Below, piece by piece: positions 9,258 to 18,847 of a DNA stretch of 36,975 nucleotides (its first letter is position 1; every line of letters starts with the position of its first letter). Made by a program: the position numbers and the translations under genes. The notes under the pieces are model-generated. The model saw nothing but the letters and a program-made list of their open reading frames with translations. It ran no database searches and was not told the DNA's origin. The stretch covers positions 1 to 36,975 of the forward strand of contig MSJH02000407.1 in NCBI GenBank assembly GCA_001931875.2, in the 5' to 3' direction. The DNA comes from Byssochlamys sp. IMV 00236 (lineage: Eukaryota > Ascomycota > Eurotiomycetes > Eurotiales > Thermoascaceae).

Positions 9258-10704
9258 TTACACCAATGCATTTTCTTTTCCAAGTCTAGCCAAGCGCAAT
9301 TGCTTTGATCTTATCTTCTTTGTTTCGTCATAGAAATACCGTCTATCGACATTGCTTAGGACTTCTCCTTCTTCTTCTTCAGATTCATCTTCGTCATCTT
9401 GCTGAGAAGAAATACCAGTTGAGTAATTAAAGATTTGCTTGAGTAATGAGTTTGTTTTGAGATGATGCTGTAGGCCATGACCAAGGGTCCTTCGAATAGC
9501 ATTGAGCACCAAGATCTTACTCCATCCTCTAAATACAATGATCCTGCTGCCAATCTTGAGTTCTTCCTCTGGTCTGACATTTTCTTCAACACTTTTTAGG
9601 ATATCTCTAAACATTGATTTTTGTTCTGCTCTATCGGATTTTGTTTTACGCTTATTACTTTCCACGGATAGGTCCTTGAGTGTACGAACGAGCTCATTCA
9701 TGTTTTCATATTCCGGTTTTACTGTTTCATCCTCATCATATTCTTCTTCATCTTCATCTGTTGCCGTAAAGACATGAGCAGTCTCAAAGATGAGTGCAAT
9801 GTTTTCTCCTGTTGCCATACGAATGTCTTTATCAGATGATTCGAGCAGTATTTCGTACATTGGCATGACCCTTTTTTTTTTAAAATAAATATACATGATT
9901 TTTTTTTTTCTCTTTTGATGATAGACTTACTTTTCAAGTTCTTCCCAGAGTGCATCAAAGTCTACTAAACCTTTTGAAAAAGAAGCAGCATAGAGGATAC
10001 CATATGCTTTGATAGCTTCGGCTATAAAGCTATCTTTATCATTTGTTGATAACGTTTCTACGTTAAACTCGGCACCTTCAGTTTCGATAAGATCAAAGAT
10101 ATAGTCTCGTGTGATCTTTGTATCAGCATCCGATGCAGAAATATATGTAATTAATGCCAGTGTATGCAAGCACTATATGGAAAAGGGTTTAAAAATCAAT
10201 TTTATATATACACACACACAAAAGACAACTTACATCCACCTTGACGTCTACTTCTTCACTATCCATGATTGCATTTTTCAAAGAGGGAACTATTCTTTTA
10301 TAATAGTTATCACTGTCTCCTTCTGAAATATCGTCCAAATTGATAAATGTCAATGCAATGGCTCTTGCAGCCAAACTCGCTTCCTTGGGGTTATTGTATT
10401 TGTTTAATGATCGCTTTAATAAACCAAGTACTTCTTCATGTCTGTTGTCAATATAAGAGGATACATGATGAGTAGAGAATGCATCTACGATAGCTTCAAG
10501 ACTCTCTTCTCGAGTACTATACTCTGATGTGTCAGTACACAGACCCCTATCCCTCTCTTTTTTTTCTCTTTACCTTGTTCTATTCTCTGATAGAGTTTCA
10601 AAGGCTTGCTCCATTTTAGCAGACCATGATATCGGTGGTGCTTGTTCAGTCTCATTTTTTGAGCGTCTGGGCACGCTGCCTCTTGATGGAGGAATTTTAT
10701 ACAT
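9258..10704 (-). CDS. IFRD-domain (interferon-related developmental regulator) protein
   Basis: Four exons are proposed: 10704-10574, 10523/10521-10234, 10172-9931 and 9870-9258, about 424 residues. The N-terminal IFRD armadillo-like region runs through SWSAKMEQAFETLSENRT, STREESLEAIVDAF and AARAIALTFINL to MYEILLESSDKDIRMATGEN. An acidic linker follows, then the C-terminal IFRD_C motif (FRDILKSVEENVRPEE, WSKILVLNAIRRTLGHGLQ). Animal IFRD1/2 are transcription co-regulators and ribosome-associated factors; the fungal role is poorly known. Exon junctions 2-3 and 3-4 close exactly. Junction 1-2 does not: the GTAAAG donor leaves two bases where the downstream frame needs one or none. Start codon: the ATG at 10704 opens a basic, unstructured leader (MYKIPPSRGSVPRRS). 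Confidence 0.85.
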
Positions 10705-11179
10705 AGCGAAAGAAATAAGGTGATGTTATCATGATGCAGACTAAACTTTTTTTTTATATTGCATGAGGAAACAGTCACAAAGTATCTGTGCACTGCGGTT
10801 GCTGGGACAATGAAGCAAGACAGCCGCAGCAAACGACAGATTGATAACCGCGGTCTTTCATAAGCAAAAAGCAACAAAACAAGACATTATTGTGTCTCTT
10901 TTACGTATGAATTGGATCATAGAACCTGAATATATGCGACATATGAATTCCTAAAGTAATGTCTCTCTGTGAAAAAAACATAACTGTCCCTAGAGAGTAT
11001 TCAAATACCCAATCTGACCGCAGCAGACAGCACAAAGTGAATCGGAGTCAAGTCTAAAAAGATTGACAAAGGTGCTCATGGGTATTACTTATTAAGTCAA
11101 CAGATCATTGTACTCTACACGTCATGACACATATTTTTTTAATTGAAAAAAAGAGGGTTATGAGTTGATATTTATTGAT
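10705..11179. other. Intergenic region upstream of the IFRD gene
   Basis: This holds the promoter of the minus-strand IFRD gene and the 3' flank of the RS-Hub1 gene. The minus-strand open frame across 10485-10877 is a shadow of the IFRD exon and intron. No RNA gene or repeat is evident. Confidence 0.4.
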
Positions 11180-11979
11180 TTATCGATAATATAATTCCAA
11201 ATTCATTCCATTATGTATTTCATCTATTGTACATGTTAATTGTATGAATAACAGCTAATATATCAACACTTACAATCCTCTAGACTGATATGATCCTTGT
11301 ACTCTTTATACCACTTCTTTAATACAATCTTGCCTGGTTCTGTACCGATCTGTGCTGCTAATAATTTCTTGAAATCTCCAATAGTATCATTAGGCGCACA
11401 TTTCACACGAACTTTCTTGCCCAATCGATCATTGACTTCTACTTCGATCAAGTTGTAGCTTACCTTCTTCTTGGTAAGCTTTCTTACCTGATTTATATAT
11501 GATTAACTTGTATGGTTCCCCCTTTTTTTGTATAATGTAAAGAAAGCTTACCTTCTCACCAGACGTAGGCTTTTCCTTCTTCTCTTTCTTATCCTCAGGA
11601 GATCTTGACCTATGACGAGATCTTCTTTCTTCTTCACGAGGTGAGCGATCTCTTCTGTCTTTACCGGGTGATCTATCTCGTCGTCTGTCGTCATATTTAT
11701 CTTGTCGTCTATCATCATATTTATCCTTTCGTCTGTCATCATAAGGAGATCTATCCCTTCGTCTGTTGTCATGTCTACGAGGTGAACGACTTTGACGTCT
11801 TTCTCTGTGATCAGGTGAACGACTTTTTCTTTGAGGTGAACGTGATCTATTTCTTGAACGTTCTTCTTTTCGAGAAGATTCTTCCTTTTCTAAATTAATT
11901 GCACATCAGATTTGAATGTTGTTTAGAAAGAGAGAGATAAAGTCTTTATACCAGAATCGTGTTTTTTAAATTTAAGCAT
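11180..11979 (-). CDS. HUB1: RS-domain protein with C-terminal Hub1/UBL5 ubiquitin-like domain
   Basis: Four exons give 207 residues in frame: 11979-11952, 11889-11552, 11487-11274 and 11223-11180. Residues 10-122 are an arginine/serine-rich domain with many RSP and RSRSP motifs and repeated DDRR-D-K/R-Y units. Residues 135-207 are a complete 73-residue Hub1 domain ([47 protein letters not shown]). It keeps the C-terminal double tyrosine and adds an Arg where most fungi end in Q or nothing. The usual Hub1 start Met is TTG (Leu135) here, so the domain can only be made as part of the fusion. Hub1 binds HIND motifs of Snu66/Prp38 in the tri-snRNP and influences 5' splice-site choice; RS domains also recruit splicing factors. 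A role in the spliceosome is therefore likely. Retention of intron 2 leaves an open frame without Hub1. Confidence 0.88.
11474..11551 (-). promoter_or_regulatory. Candidate RNA hairpin masking the intron 2 donor of RS-HUB1
   Basis: The first 12 nt of intron 2, GTAAGCTTTCTT (minus strand, 11551-11540), are perfectly complementary to AAGAAAGCTTAC inside the next exon (11485-11474). The loop is 54 nt. In pre-mRNA this would sequester the whole 5' splice site. A second donor-like copy, GAAGGTAAGCT, lies in exon 3 at about 11462-11472 and repeats the exon 2/intron 2 boundary. The structure is read directly from the sequence; regulation is inferred. Confidence 0.5.
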
Positions 11980-12235
11980 AATAAAAGCAGAAGCGTAGAG
12001 AAAAAAAAAAAAATGAATACGCAGAAAGATGAGTTTAAAAACTAAAAGTGTGAACATTGTATGTTTAAACGGATTTTTATTTATAAATAAGAAAGTCTCA
12101 ATTGGGCGCATGATTGTAATATTACATCTTTCCCGCCCGAAGCAGTTCATAAAGGAAGGATAGTGGTGACTAAAAAAACCTCTTAATATCAAGGGTAAAA
12201 ATGCTTTGGAAGGAGTGAATGAGGTCAAGTGTAAG
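11980..12235. other. Upstream region of RS-HUB1 and 3' flank of LINE relic
   Basis: This contains the presumed promoter and leader of the minus-strand RS-HUB1 gene and an A13 run at about 12001-12013. A minus-strand frame (FTPSKAFLPLILRGF near 12228) may be the tail of the LINE ORF2 relic, but I cannot fix that boundary. Confidence 0.35.
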
Positions 12236-12289
12236 ATACACGTAGTGGGAAGGGGAGAAGAGGGGAGTCTTTGTCCGAGGTGAGTGGGT

Positions 12290-12885
12290 GGAATAGGCGA
12301 AAGCTTAGCGTGATAGAGGTAATCGAGTTAATATAGGATTCTGCATATAGTTGACCAGCGGATGCTCCACGAGAGTGTTGTGTTAGGAGAGCAAGGTTTC
12401 CTGGTAAGTAGCATATTTAAAAGGAAGGACAATGGGTCAAAAATGATATCGGACATCATGAGTCTACGGTGCATCTGGAGACAGTGAATGGTATGGGTTT
12501 TGTAAAGGGCTGGCCAGGGTGCCGAAGACAGGTTTTGTATCGATCACCAGGGAGCCAGCCAAGACGCCAACGTATACATCGACTTCTTTCAGACTTGGAC
12601 ATAGGTAGCCATAGGACAGGGTCAAGAGAGATAGTTGGGCGACAGTACATAAGGAGAACGGAGGCATGCGTAGAACGCTTATTGCTGAGGTTGTCTTGGC
12701 GGTATTCTCGTTGTATCGACCGTAAAGAGCGACAATCTAGGGACTCTGGGTTGAAGGGATATCGCTTCTAAATGGGAGACCTAGAGAACTTGTACCATTG
12801 GGAGTGGCTTCGGGGCTGGCGGATAAGTGAAAGAAGATCGTGTAACAGAGCATCTTCTGGAAGAGTAAGGGATTGTAAATAGCGC
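12290..12885 (-). pseudogene. Non-LTR retrotransposon (LINE) ORF2 C-terminal relic
   Basis: Minus-strand translation in two frames with a few lesions gives YCRPTISLDPVLWLPMSKSE, then RCIRWRLGWLPGDRYKTC. After a frameshift follow CLQMHRRLMMSDII, DPLSFLLNMLLTRKPCS and WSIRWSTICRIL, then a stop. This arrangement (R-W-R-L-G-W-L-P, then C-x-x-H, then D-P-L-S-F-L-L-N) is the region downstream of the reverse transcriptase in fungal LINE ORF2 proteins, as I recall from mucoralean genomes. Further upstream, QPRSHSQWYKF and neighbouring pieces belong to the same frame. The reverse transcriptase core is absent. The 5' end of the relic abuts a repeat-family terminus at about 12945. Confidence 0.7.
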
Positions 12886-12952
12886 CCCAAGGAAGCGCCC
12901 ATAGCATTAGTCTATTTTCTGGTGCATGGAGTGCTGGCCTTTATAAAATATT
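12868..12952 (+). repeat. Solo terminal repeat, copy B of the dispersed family
   Basis: The sequence ends in TAGTCTATTTTCTGGTGCAT, the reverse complement of the terminal motif at 56 and 32747. It includes the adjoining GCGCCCCAAGGAAGCGCCC block that matches copy A (GCGCTTCCTTGGGACGC in the other orientation). It directly abuts the LINE relic, consistent with insertion of one element into the other. Confidence 0.55.
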
Positions 12953-13820
12953 TTCGTAAAATAAAAAAATTATTTACGTAAAAGGGCGACAAAGAAAAAT
13001 ATGTTTGAATAAAACGACATCATGTCAAAAGAGAGAGAGAGAAATATAATGAGTATATGTTGTTATTACTCTGATAACATTTCAATGGTTTCAATACGAC
13101 ATCTAAATTTGGAAAACACGACATTCAGTCTCATTATTTGGAAATACAGTGAAGAAGTAAAAACACACTCAAAATAAGAGAAAAAATACCGCAAAGTATG
13201 ACATTCTAGTTACTTTTTCTTGGAATTGAGGTACAACAAATTTACTCTTACAAGCTACACGCATGTTCATATGGACAAAGGCATAAAATTCTAAATCACC
13301 GAATCATATGAATAAAAAGCACTACAAGATAGTCTATCCATACCAGCTATGAACCATGATGTAAGGGAAAACAAGTATGGAGTGGATCACCTTTGGTTTG
13401 TGTACATACTTAATTCAAAGATATACTCTTAAAGGTAAGCAACTATGCAAAAATGCATATTCTTGACATCAATCATATATGTCAAAGTGACCCATGTTAA
13501 ACTTGGTGGGTTTCATCAGAAAACTCTAAATGGAAACGGAATGGAACAGAAGAAATACATCGATCCAACGTCAATTTTTTCCCTTTTTATAACAAGATGT
13601 GCATTTCTTCTAACCAACAAAATCATTTCGTGTATAAAAAAAGACGTTTGCAATTACGTATTCAGAGTAAACAGTAGCTAAAACGCGTACAAATAACCAA
13701 ATATGGTAATGACATGGTCAATATGACGTAAAATGATGCTCAATGCTCATTTATGCTTTTTATAAATTTCAATGCTTTATGTACTTTTCTTCTTTTTACT
13801 CTTTGTAATTTTTTTCAACC
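12953..13820. other. AT-rich intergenic region
   Basis: No gene is convincingly supported. A 78-codon plus-strand frame at 13445-13681 has no recognisable domain and AT-driven composition. The last part, including pyrimidine-rich sequence at 13785-13820, is the leader of the BAP31-like gene. Confidence 0.4.
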
Positions 13821-14691
13821 ATGACATTATATTATACTATCGTGTTTGCTATTTTAATAGCTGAGGTAAACAAGGCGGTATGGTTGATTTACTAGTTACT
13901 GATATGTGTATGCATAATTTTATAGATCTTTACTTTCTTTTTGTTGATGGTAAAGTAGTGCAATAATACGGAGAGAATAAAGACTAAACCTTTTTATCAG
14001 CTTCCTATTTCTACAAGATTGAAGAAACCCGTGTTTAGATGGTTGGCTACTTCACCCACTGTAATACACTGTCATTCTAAAGAAACAAAGAGACTTAACT
14101 GGCATACTCATAATAGGTTGCACACGCAAGTTATATTCTTAAAATAGTCTTTGGCTTCATCTTTGTTCTCTTCATTGGTAAGGGTTAATAGCATGTTAAT
14201 AAGATGATATACCAATACGTGTCATTAGATTCTGTGAATACCCTTAGAGCATTTTATGAAGTAGTTCATGAAGAAGAAAATGTGACACCTGGAACATCAG
14301 ATTTTAGGGCACAAGTCAATCAAGCAGCCAAGAAGTTTTACGCGCAAAGAAACCTTTATCTCACAGGTTTTACTATGCTGCTATTACTGTAAGTTATTGC
14401 AACATGTATTTTACTTTTTTTTCTAATAGATTATAGTATCCTCAACAACATCAAGACCATGAACCTTGAATATATCAGATTAGAAGATGAGTGTCTTGAA
14501 TTAAGAGCTGCTGTAAGATAACAAAAAAAAAAAGAGCATTGTTTATTATTAGGTTTACTTATTTTTAATAGCTTTCAAATGATCCTGATGTGAAGCGGGC
14601 AGTTCGTGAAATGGATACTGAACCTATCAAAGACAGAGTTACTAAACTAGAGCCTGTTGAACAACCCGAAGAGAACAGAAAGGATATTTAA
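13821..14691 (+). CDS. YET3: BAP31/Yet3-like ER membrane protein
   Basis: Seven short exons give 181 residues, all in frame: 13821-13865, 13926-13949, 14001-14060, 14117-14177, 14229-14388, 14437-14512 and 14572-14691. The start MTLYYTIVFAILIAEIFTFF is the hallmark of the BAP31 family. It is followed by LPISTRLKKPVFRWLATSP, a second hydrophobic segment (YILKIVFGFIFVLFIDS) and a third (LYLTGFTMLLLLLILN) after the loop NTLRAFYEVV. The C-terminal cytosolic part (EYIRLEDECLELRAA) is short and could form a coiled coil. The end RKDI fits the (K/R)(K/R)xx ER-retrieval pattern. Family members are ER chaperone and export factors for membrane proteins; yeast Yet1/Yet3 act in the ER. The first intron interrupts the first transmembrane segment after residue 15. 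Confidence 0.9.
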
Positions 14692-14934
14692 ATAAAGTGC
14701 TTTGGACCTTGTTAACCTAAAAGATATCTGAATTTGTATATTATATCTATTATAGTTGTCAAAATTCATATCATATATTAACCAACCATAAATAAAGCTA
14801 CCAATATTGTATTAGAAAAAACGTAAAAAGCCCTATTTCAAATATACAAGTATTTCAACACTTTATTAAATTGATTAAACGTATTAAAAAGTGAGAAGAT
14901 GTCAGGTATATAAAATGAGCAAGCCACTATTTCG
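14692..14934. other. Short AT-rich intergenic spacer
   Basis: This is the 3' flank of the BAP31-like gene, with AATAAA-like signals at 14690-14695 and 14790-14795. Nothing else is recognised. Confidence 0.4.
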
Positions 14935-16302
14935 TTCGATGCTTGGAAGCAGGACGGCAGTTAAACAGCTTCAAATCGGATGCATTGTTTAACAATTGGT
15001 CATTGTCAAACACCTTGAACTTATTTTCATAGAAAAATCAGTCTACGATTACTTTTTTATGCCATGGTTCTTCCTACAAGATCGTTTGTTAGCTTCTATC
15101 TAGAATTCATACAATATATATTACCTTAAATGTGCTTTCAGTCATATTTGTGGTGAACCCGGTATAATCAAGCACAACCACGCAAATGTTCTTTCTTTTT
15201 TTGATAAAACTTATGAAATCTATGTTTAATTTTTGAATATTTGCCCAACTTTTTTGTTATTCTTTTGAGTATTTCCATTGATATTGACTAATTCTGTCAG
15301 GATATCATTGGAAGCTAGGTCACGTTTATGAAATGCTTGTTTTGCACTACTGCAAGGAGAGACAAACACTTTGTCTACGAGAGATCTCTTATACAAAAGA
15401 TCGACCATTTTTTGCAACAGCGTTAAGCGGTTGGCACTTGGTGCAGTTGATTTTTTGCAGTGCTCCAAAATAATACTCCCGTAAGCTTTGAGTTACTTTA
15501 TGAAAGAATGATGCGCTTGGATACATTCATGATATTGTCCAGGGTAACACTACATGCACCAGAAGTTAGACTAATACTATGGGCGCTATCTCTACCCATT
15601 ACCTATGATGTAGCCCAACAAAACTTTCCAATATGTAAAGTCAAAATAAACATGACTTTATGAAGTTACCATCTTGGATTGCTTATTTCAAGAAGAAGAA
15701 AGAGATAAAAAGGAAATGTTGTTATTTTTTATTCTAGTTTTATGCTGTTAGTTGATCAACAAAGAAGCAAAATCAATCACGTGAAATTTCACCAGACAGC
15801 CATAGGTTACTACACTATGTCAGTTCATATCTAATCCAAACAAAATGCTTCTCTTCTCGCACTATTTAGAGACTCAAACTATATGCTTGGCGTGTAAAGC
15901 CGCAACAAGCAAAGAAAGATAAAATGTACAGCTTTTGTTTCAGTAATAGTAATTTTTTTTTTTTGCTTCTTTCTTCTTTGGATATTGTAGTACGACGATT
16001 TTAGGCTGTTGGATGAACTGTATGACTTAAAGAAGTCATTTAATTTGTCTTTGTCGTAAATATCTCTCCAATCCTTTCTCTTTTCAGGCTGGATGTAACT
16101 CTCAATAAACTGAGCATCCTCCATTGTGTAGGTAAGACACTGTTCTTCTTCATTCTCATGTACCATATCTCTTTGAATTTGTTCAAGCAATAATATTCCT
16201 TCTTCTGTACAACTTATCGTCTTGTTGTTGTTGCTTTCTTCTAAGTTTTTCGCATAATCCCTTTTATTATTGCATTTGCAGTTGAAAATTGTGATGTTGT
16301 CA
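14935..16302 (-). pseudogene. Broken multi-exon gene of unknown family, split by a repeat insertion
   Basis: Three minus-strand blocks appear to belong together. Block 1, about 16302-15955, is open for more than 110 codons (NITIFNCKCNNKRDYAKNL, LLLEQIQRDMVHENEEEQ, YTMEDAQFIESYIQPEKRKD). Block 2, about 15495-15226, reads YGSIILEHCKKSTAPSANRL, then DILTELVNINGNTQKN. After a one-base shift in an A run, block 3 reads FIKKRKNICVVVLDYTGFTT. Then comes a plausible intron (15135-15069) and EEPWHKKVIVD followed by a stop, and a further open stretch ending at 14935. The repeat copy at 15540-15830 lies between blocks 1 and 2. I recognise no domain. Similar ORFs may be repetitive in Mucorales, but that is from memory and unverified. 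Confidence 0.4.
15540..15830 (+). mobile_element. MITE-like repeat, copy C
   Basis: The segment begins at ACATGCACCAGAAGTTAGAC, matching the family terminus. It continues with CTACCCATTACCTATGATG, shared with the inner left end of copy D near 33015-33030, then with TAGTTTTATGCTGTTAGTTG and an ACGTGAAATTTC block shared with copies A and D. It is the most diverged copy and its right end is not clear. It carries no intact ORF. Confidence 0.5.
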
Positions 16303-16329
16303 ATGATAAAGTAGTTTTACCTCCAAAAC

Positions 16330-17075
16330 ATAAGAGCACGGCAAGATAAGACTTCTTATGAAAAGAAAAAAGAAAAAAATTCATGGCAAAAAGGAAATTG
16401 GTCTTTATATGTAAGGATAAGTGTTGTCAACTAAATTATATCTAATGAGTTATACCATATCGTGCGTTATCAACTACTACAGACTACAGATGTCATGAAT
16501 AAGGGTTGTGGACTTAGTAATAATATCTTTGCTTGTGTACGAAATAGATATTGATTATATTACATCAAAGGGGGTATCTTCTTTAATGTAAACGTAGAAA
16601 TACGACAGCCTAGTTGTTCTATACTTTCAACAGGAACAGGACATTGGATCATCAATACTAGTGTCTCGCTTATTCCTGCTACTTTGGCAACAATAACCAA
16701 ACTATGCAGTTGTGTGTATAGATGTCCAAATATATTTCTAGGTTGACTATGTTACGCTTATCACGACGTATTTGTATCCAAGATCTTTTTTCTTTCATAC
16801 TTTGTTCATCAGCTCAACATCCAAAGTCATTAAGATTTTTGAGCTTTATACTTGGTATCTCCAATAAAAAATACGGCTATTCATACCGAATATCATTGAC
16901 TTATTTTAATATTTAACCATCATGAAATCATAGATTGTTTGTAATACCCCCTTCAACGTTGAAAATATCCATAAATGGATATTTTAAAACACCCTAAAAG
17001 GAAAGTTTTTTAAGCTTTAATAGCCACCCATCTTGGCAACCTTTTCTTTTCTTTTTTCTTTTCCTATTATCCATC
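16330..17075. other. Intergenic region upstream of the PSD gene
   Basis: No supported gene. A 64-codon frame at 16722-16916 has no recognisable features. The final 40 nt are pyrimidine-rich (TTTTCTTTTCTTTTTTCTTT), as expected for a fungal leader or initiator region just before the ATG at 17076. Confidence 0.4.
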
Positions 17076-18658
17076 ATGACTTCCGAAGACTTTGAAAGCA
17101 CCAAACAATTTGAACCTAAACACGACGATATCGAGGAACAAATTCAAAAGGACGATGAAGTCAAGTTGATGCGCGTAAGAACCATCTTAAAAATTGCAGA
17201 ATGCATAATTTTAAACCAAGTGTATGTGTGCGTATAGTCATTTAGCAAGATAATCGATCAAAGTACTTCACCTGAGCATATTATTGGTGGTAAACAAAAA
17301 AAAAAAAAGAGAGAGAGATAATAAACGGTGCATCTTATATACATTTTATTAGAGGGTGGTATCCATGATACAAGCACAAAGGTGCCAACACATTGGTATC
17401 GTCGTAAGTTGACAGGCTGGATTCATTCTCATCTCGTGCCTGAGGGATTTAGAGTCGCCGTAGAGAAAAAGTGCGGTAATTTTGTCATCATTCGCTCAGT
17501 AAAGTATCAAAGTAAACAAAAAAAAGTGTGTTACTTATTTGGGTCTAGACGGGCGAATATCATTATGAAGAAATGCCTATTTATACCCGAATTGGTATGC
17601 ATTTACTTTTTGGTGGTTATTACCGAGGCAAAGGTAACTTTTTAGCTTTAATCATTTGACGTTATACTCAGAAGGGAGGCTTAGTTGTTAGTACCAATCT
17701 TATGCATGAACTCTTTACAAAGGAAAGTATAAGACAGGGCATCTACTTTAATAAGCCAGAGTCTGTTGGACAGATAGCTAGCTTTGTTCAGCATTATCAT
17801 ATCGACATGAGCGAGTATGTCTTGGGTATTGATGAGTACAAGAGCTTCAATGATTTCTTCACTCGCGCCATTCGTCCTGAAAAGCGTCCAATCGATAGTC
17901 CTGAGGATGAGGTAAAGATAAAAGTGGGGCTTGATACACATGATAACATCAATATTAGTCAGTAGTTGTTTCAGCAGCGGATTGTAGATTGAACGTGTTT
18001 AACTCTGTTAGTGATGCCACTGAATTATGGTACACATATATAGAATATCATAGAATGTACGCGTATTTCTTATATCCCTTCTTTTAGGATCAAAGGCCGT
18101 AACTTCAATTTGCCAAACCTCTTACAGGACAATGATTTGGCTGACAAATTGGATGGTGGATCCCTTGCGATTTTCCGATTGGCTCCTCAAGACTACCATC
18201 GATTTCACATGCCTGCTAAGGGTACCATCAAGAGTATTCAATCAATTGAAGGAACTTATTACACAGGTAAAGAAAGAAAAGAAGAAAAAAATTGAACAAG
18301 ACTCATGTTTTCCAATATAGTTAATCCTTGTGTCGTCGAATCTACTGTCGATGTCTTTACTGAGAATCATCGTTGTGTAGTCACTGTTGAAAGTCCTTTG
18401 GGGTTCACTTATGCTATTGTTTGTATTGGTGCTCTCCTGGTTGGCTCCGTCGTCTTTACGAATGCTTCATTAGATCAAGGTGAAAAGACATTGGAAAAGG
18501 GTGAAGAGATGGGATACTTCCAATATGGTGGATCCACTGTGATTGTTGTATTCCCAAAAGACACGATCGAATGGGATGATGATATCTTGGATCATTCCAA
18601 ACAGTCCGTAGAAACCAAGGTGAACATGGGAGAACATATTGGCCAATTGATCATGTAA
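17076..18658 (+). CDS. Phosphatidylserine decarboxylase proenzyme
   Basis: Eight exons give 398 residues: 17076-17174, 17238-17289, 17353-17498, 17549-17633, 17685-17911, 17959-18029, 18088-18266 and 18321-18658. The enzyme converts phosphatidylserine to phosphatidylethanolamine. Key blocks are MPIYTRIGMHLLFGG, SFNDFFTRAIRPEKRPID, VSAADCRLNVF, FRLAPQDYHRFHMPAKG and YFQYGGSTVIVVF. In the last, Ser358 of GGST should undergo autocatalytic cleavage to the pyruvoyl prosthetic group, leaving a short alpha chain. There is no C2 domain, transmembrane segment or clear presequence; the N-terminus is acidic. It therefore resembles the shorter fungal forms rather than mitochondrial Psd1 or C2-type Psd2. 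At exon 5 the nearer acceptor at 17671 breaks the frame. The one at 17684 restores it and gives the expected spacing between MHLLF and the RQG motif. Confidence 0.92.
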
Positions 18659-18847
18659 TAAACTCTTTGTGTGACTTGGATGCTGTCTTTTATTTTTATC
18701 CCTTTTTTCCCTAAAACGGAGACAGTAAAAAAAAAAAAGTAAAGAGAGAAGAGAGAAGAAGAAGGTGTGTAAGTTATGTTTTACGTTCTTTTCTCTTGAA
18801 ATTTATTCTTGTTTATATTTGCTTCCATATAAAAAAGGAAAAGACAC

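Noticed and set aside
10485..10877. 130-codon minus-strand open frame over the IFRD start region
   Set aside because: It overlaps the IFRD first exon and intron in another frame, has no domain and is broken by the better-supported spliced model.
11548..11772. Methionine/aspartate-rich minus-strand frame inside the RS-HUB1 gene
   Set aside because: It is the shifted frame of the RS-repeat exon; the RS frame continues into the Hub1 domain and is clearly the real one.
13445..13681. 78-codon plus-strand frame in the 13-kb spacer
   Set aside because: It has AT-driven composition, no domain and no splice context or neighbour support.
17634..17671. Shorter PSD intron ending at the TACTCAG acceptor
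   Set aside because: It puts the frame into a stop (CTT AGT TGT TAG). The acceptor 13 nt later restores the frame and gives the expected spacing between conserved motifs.
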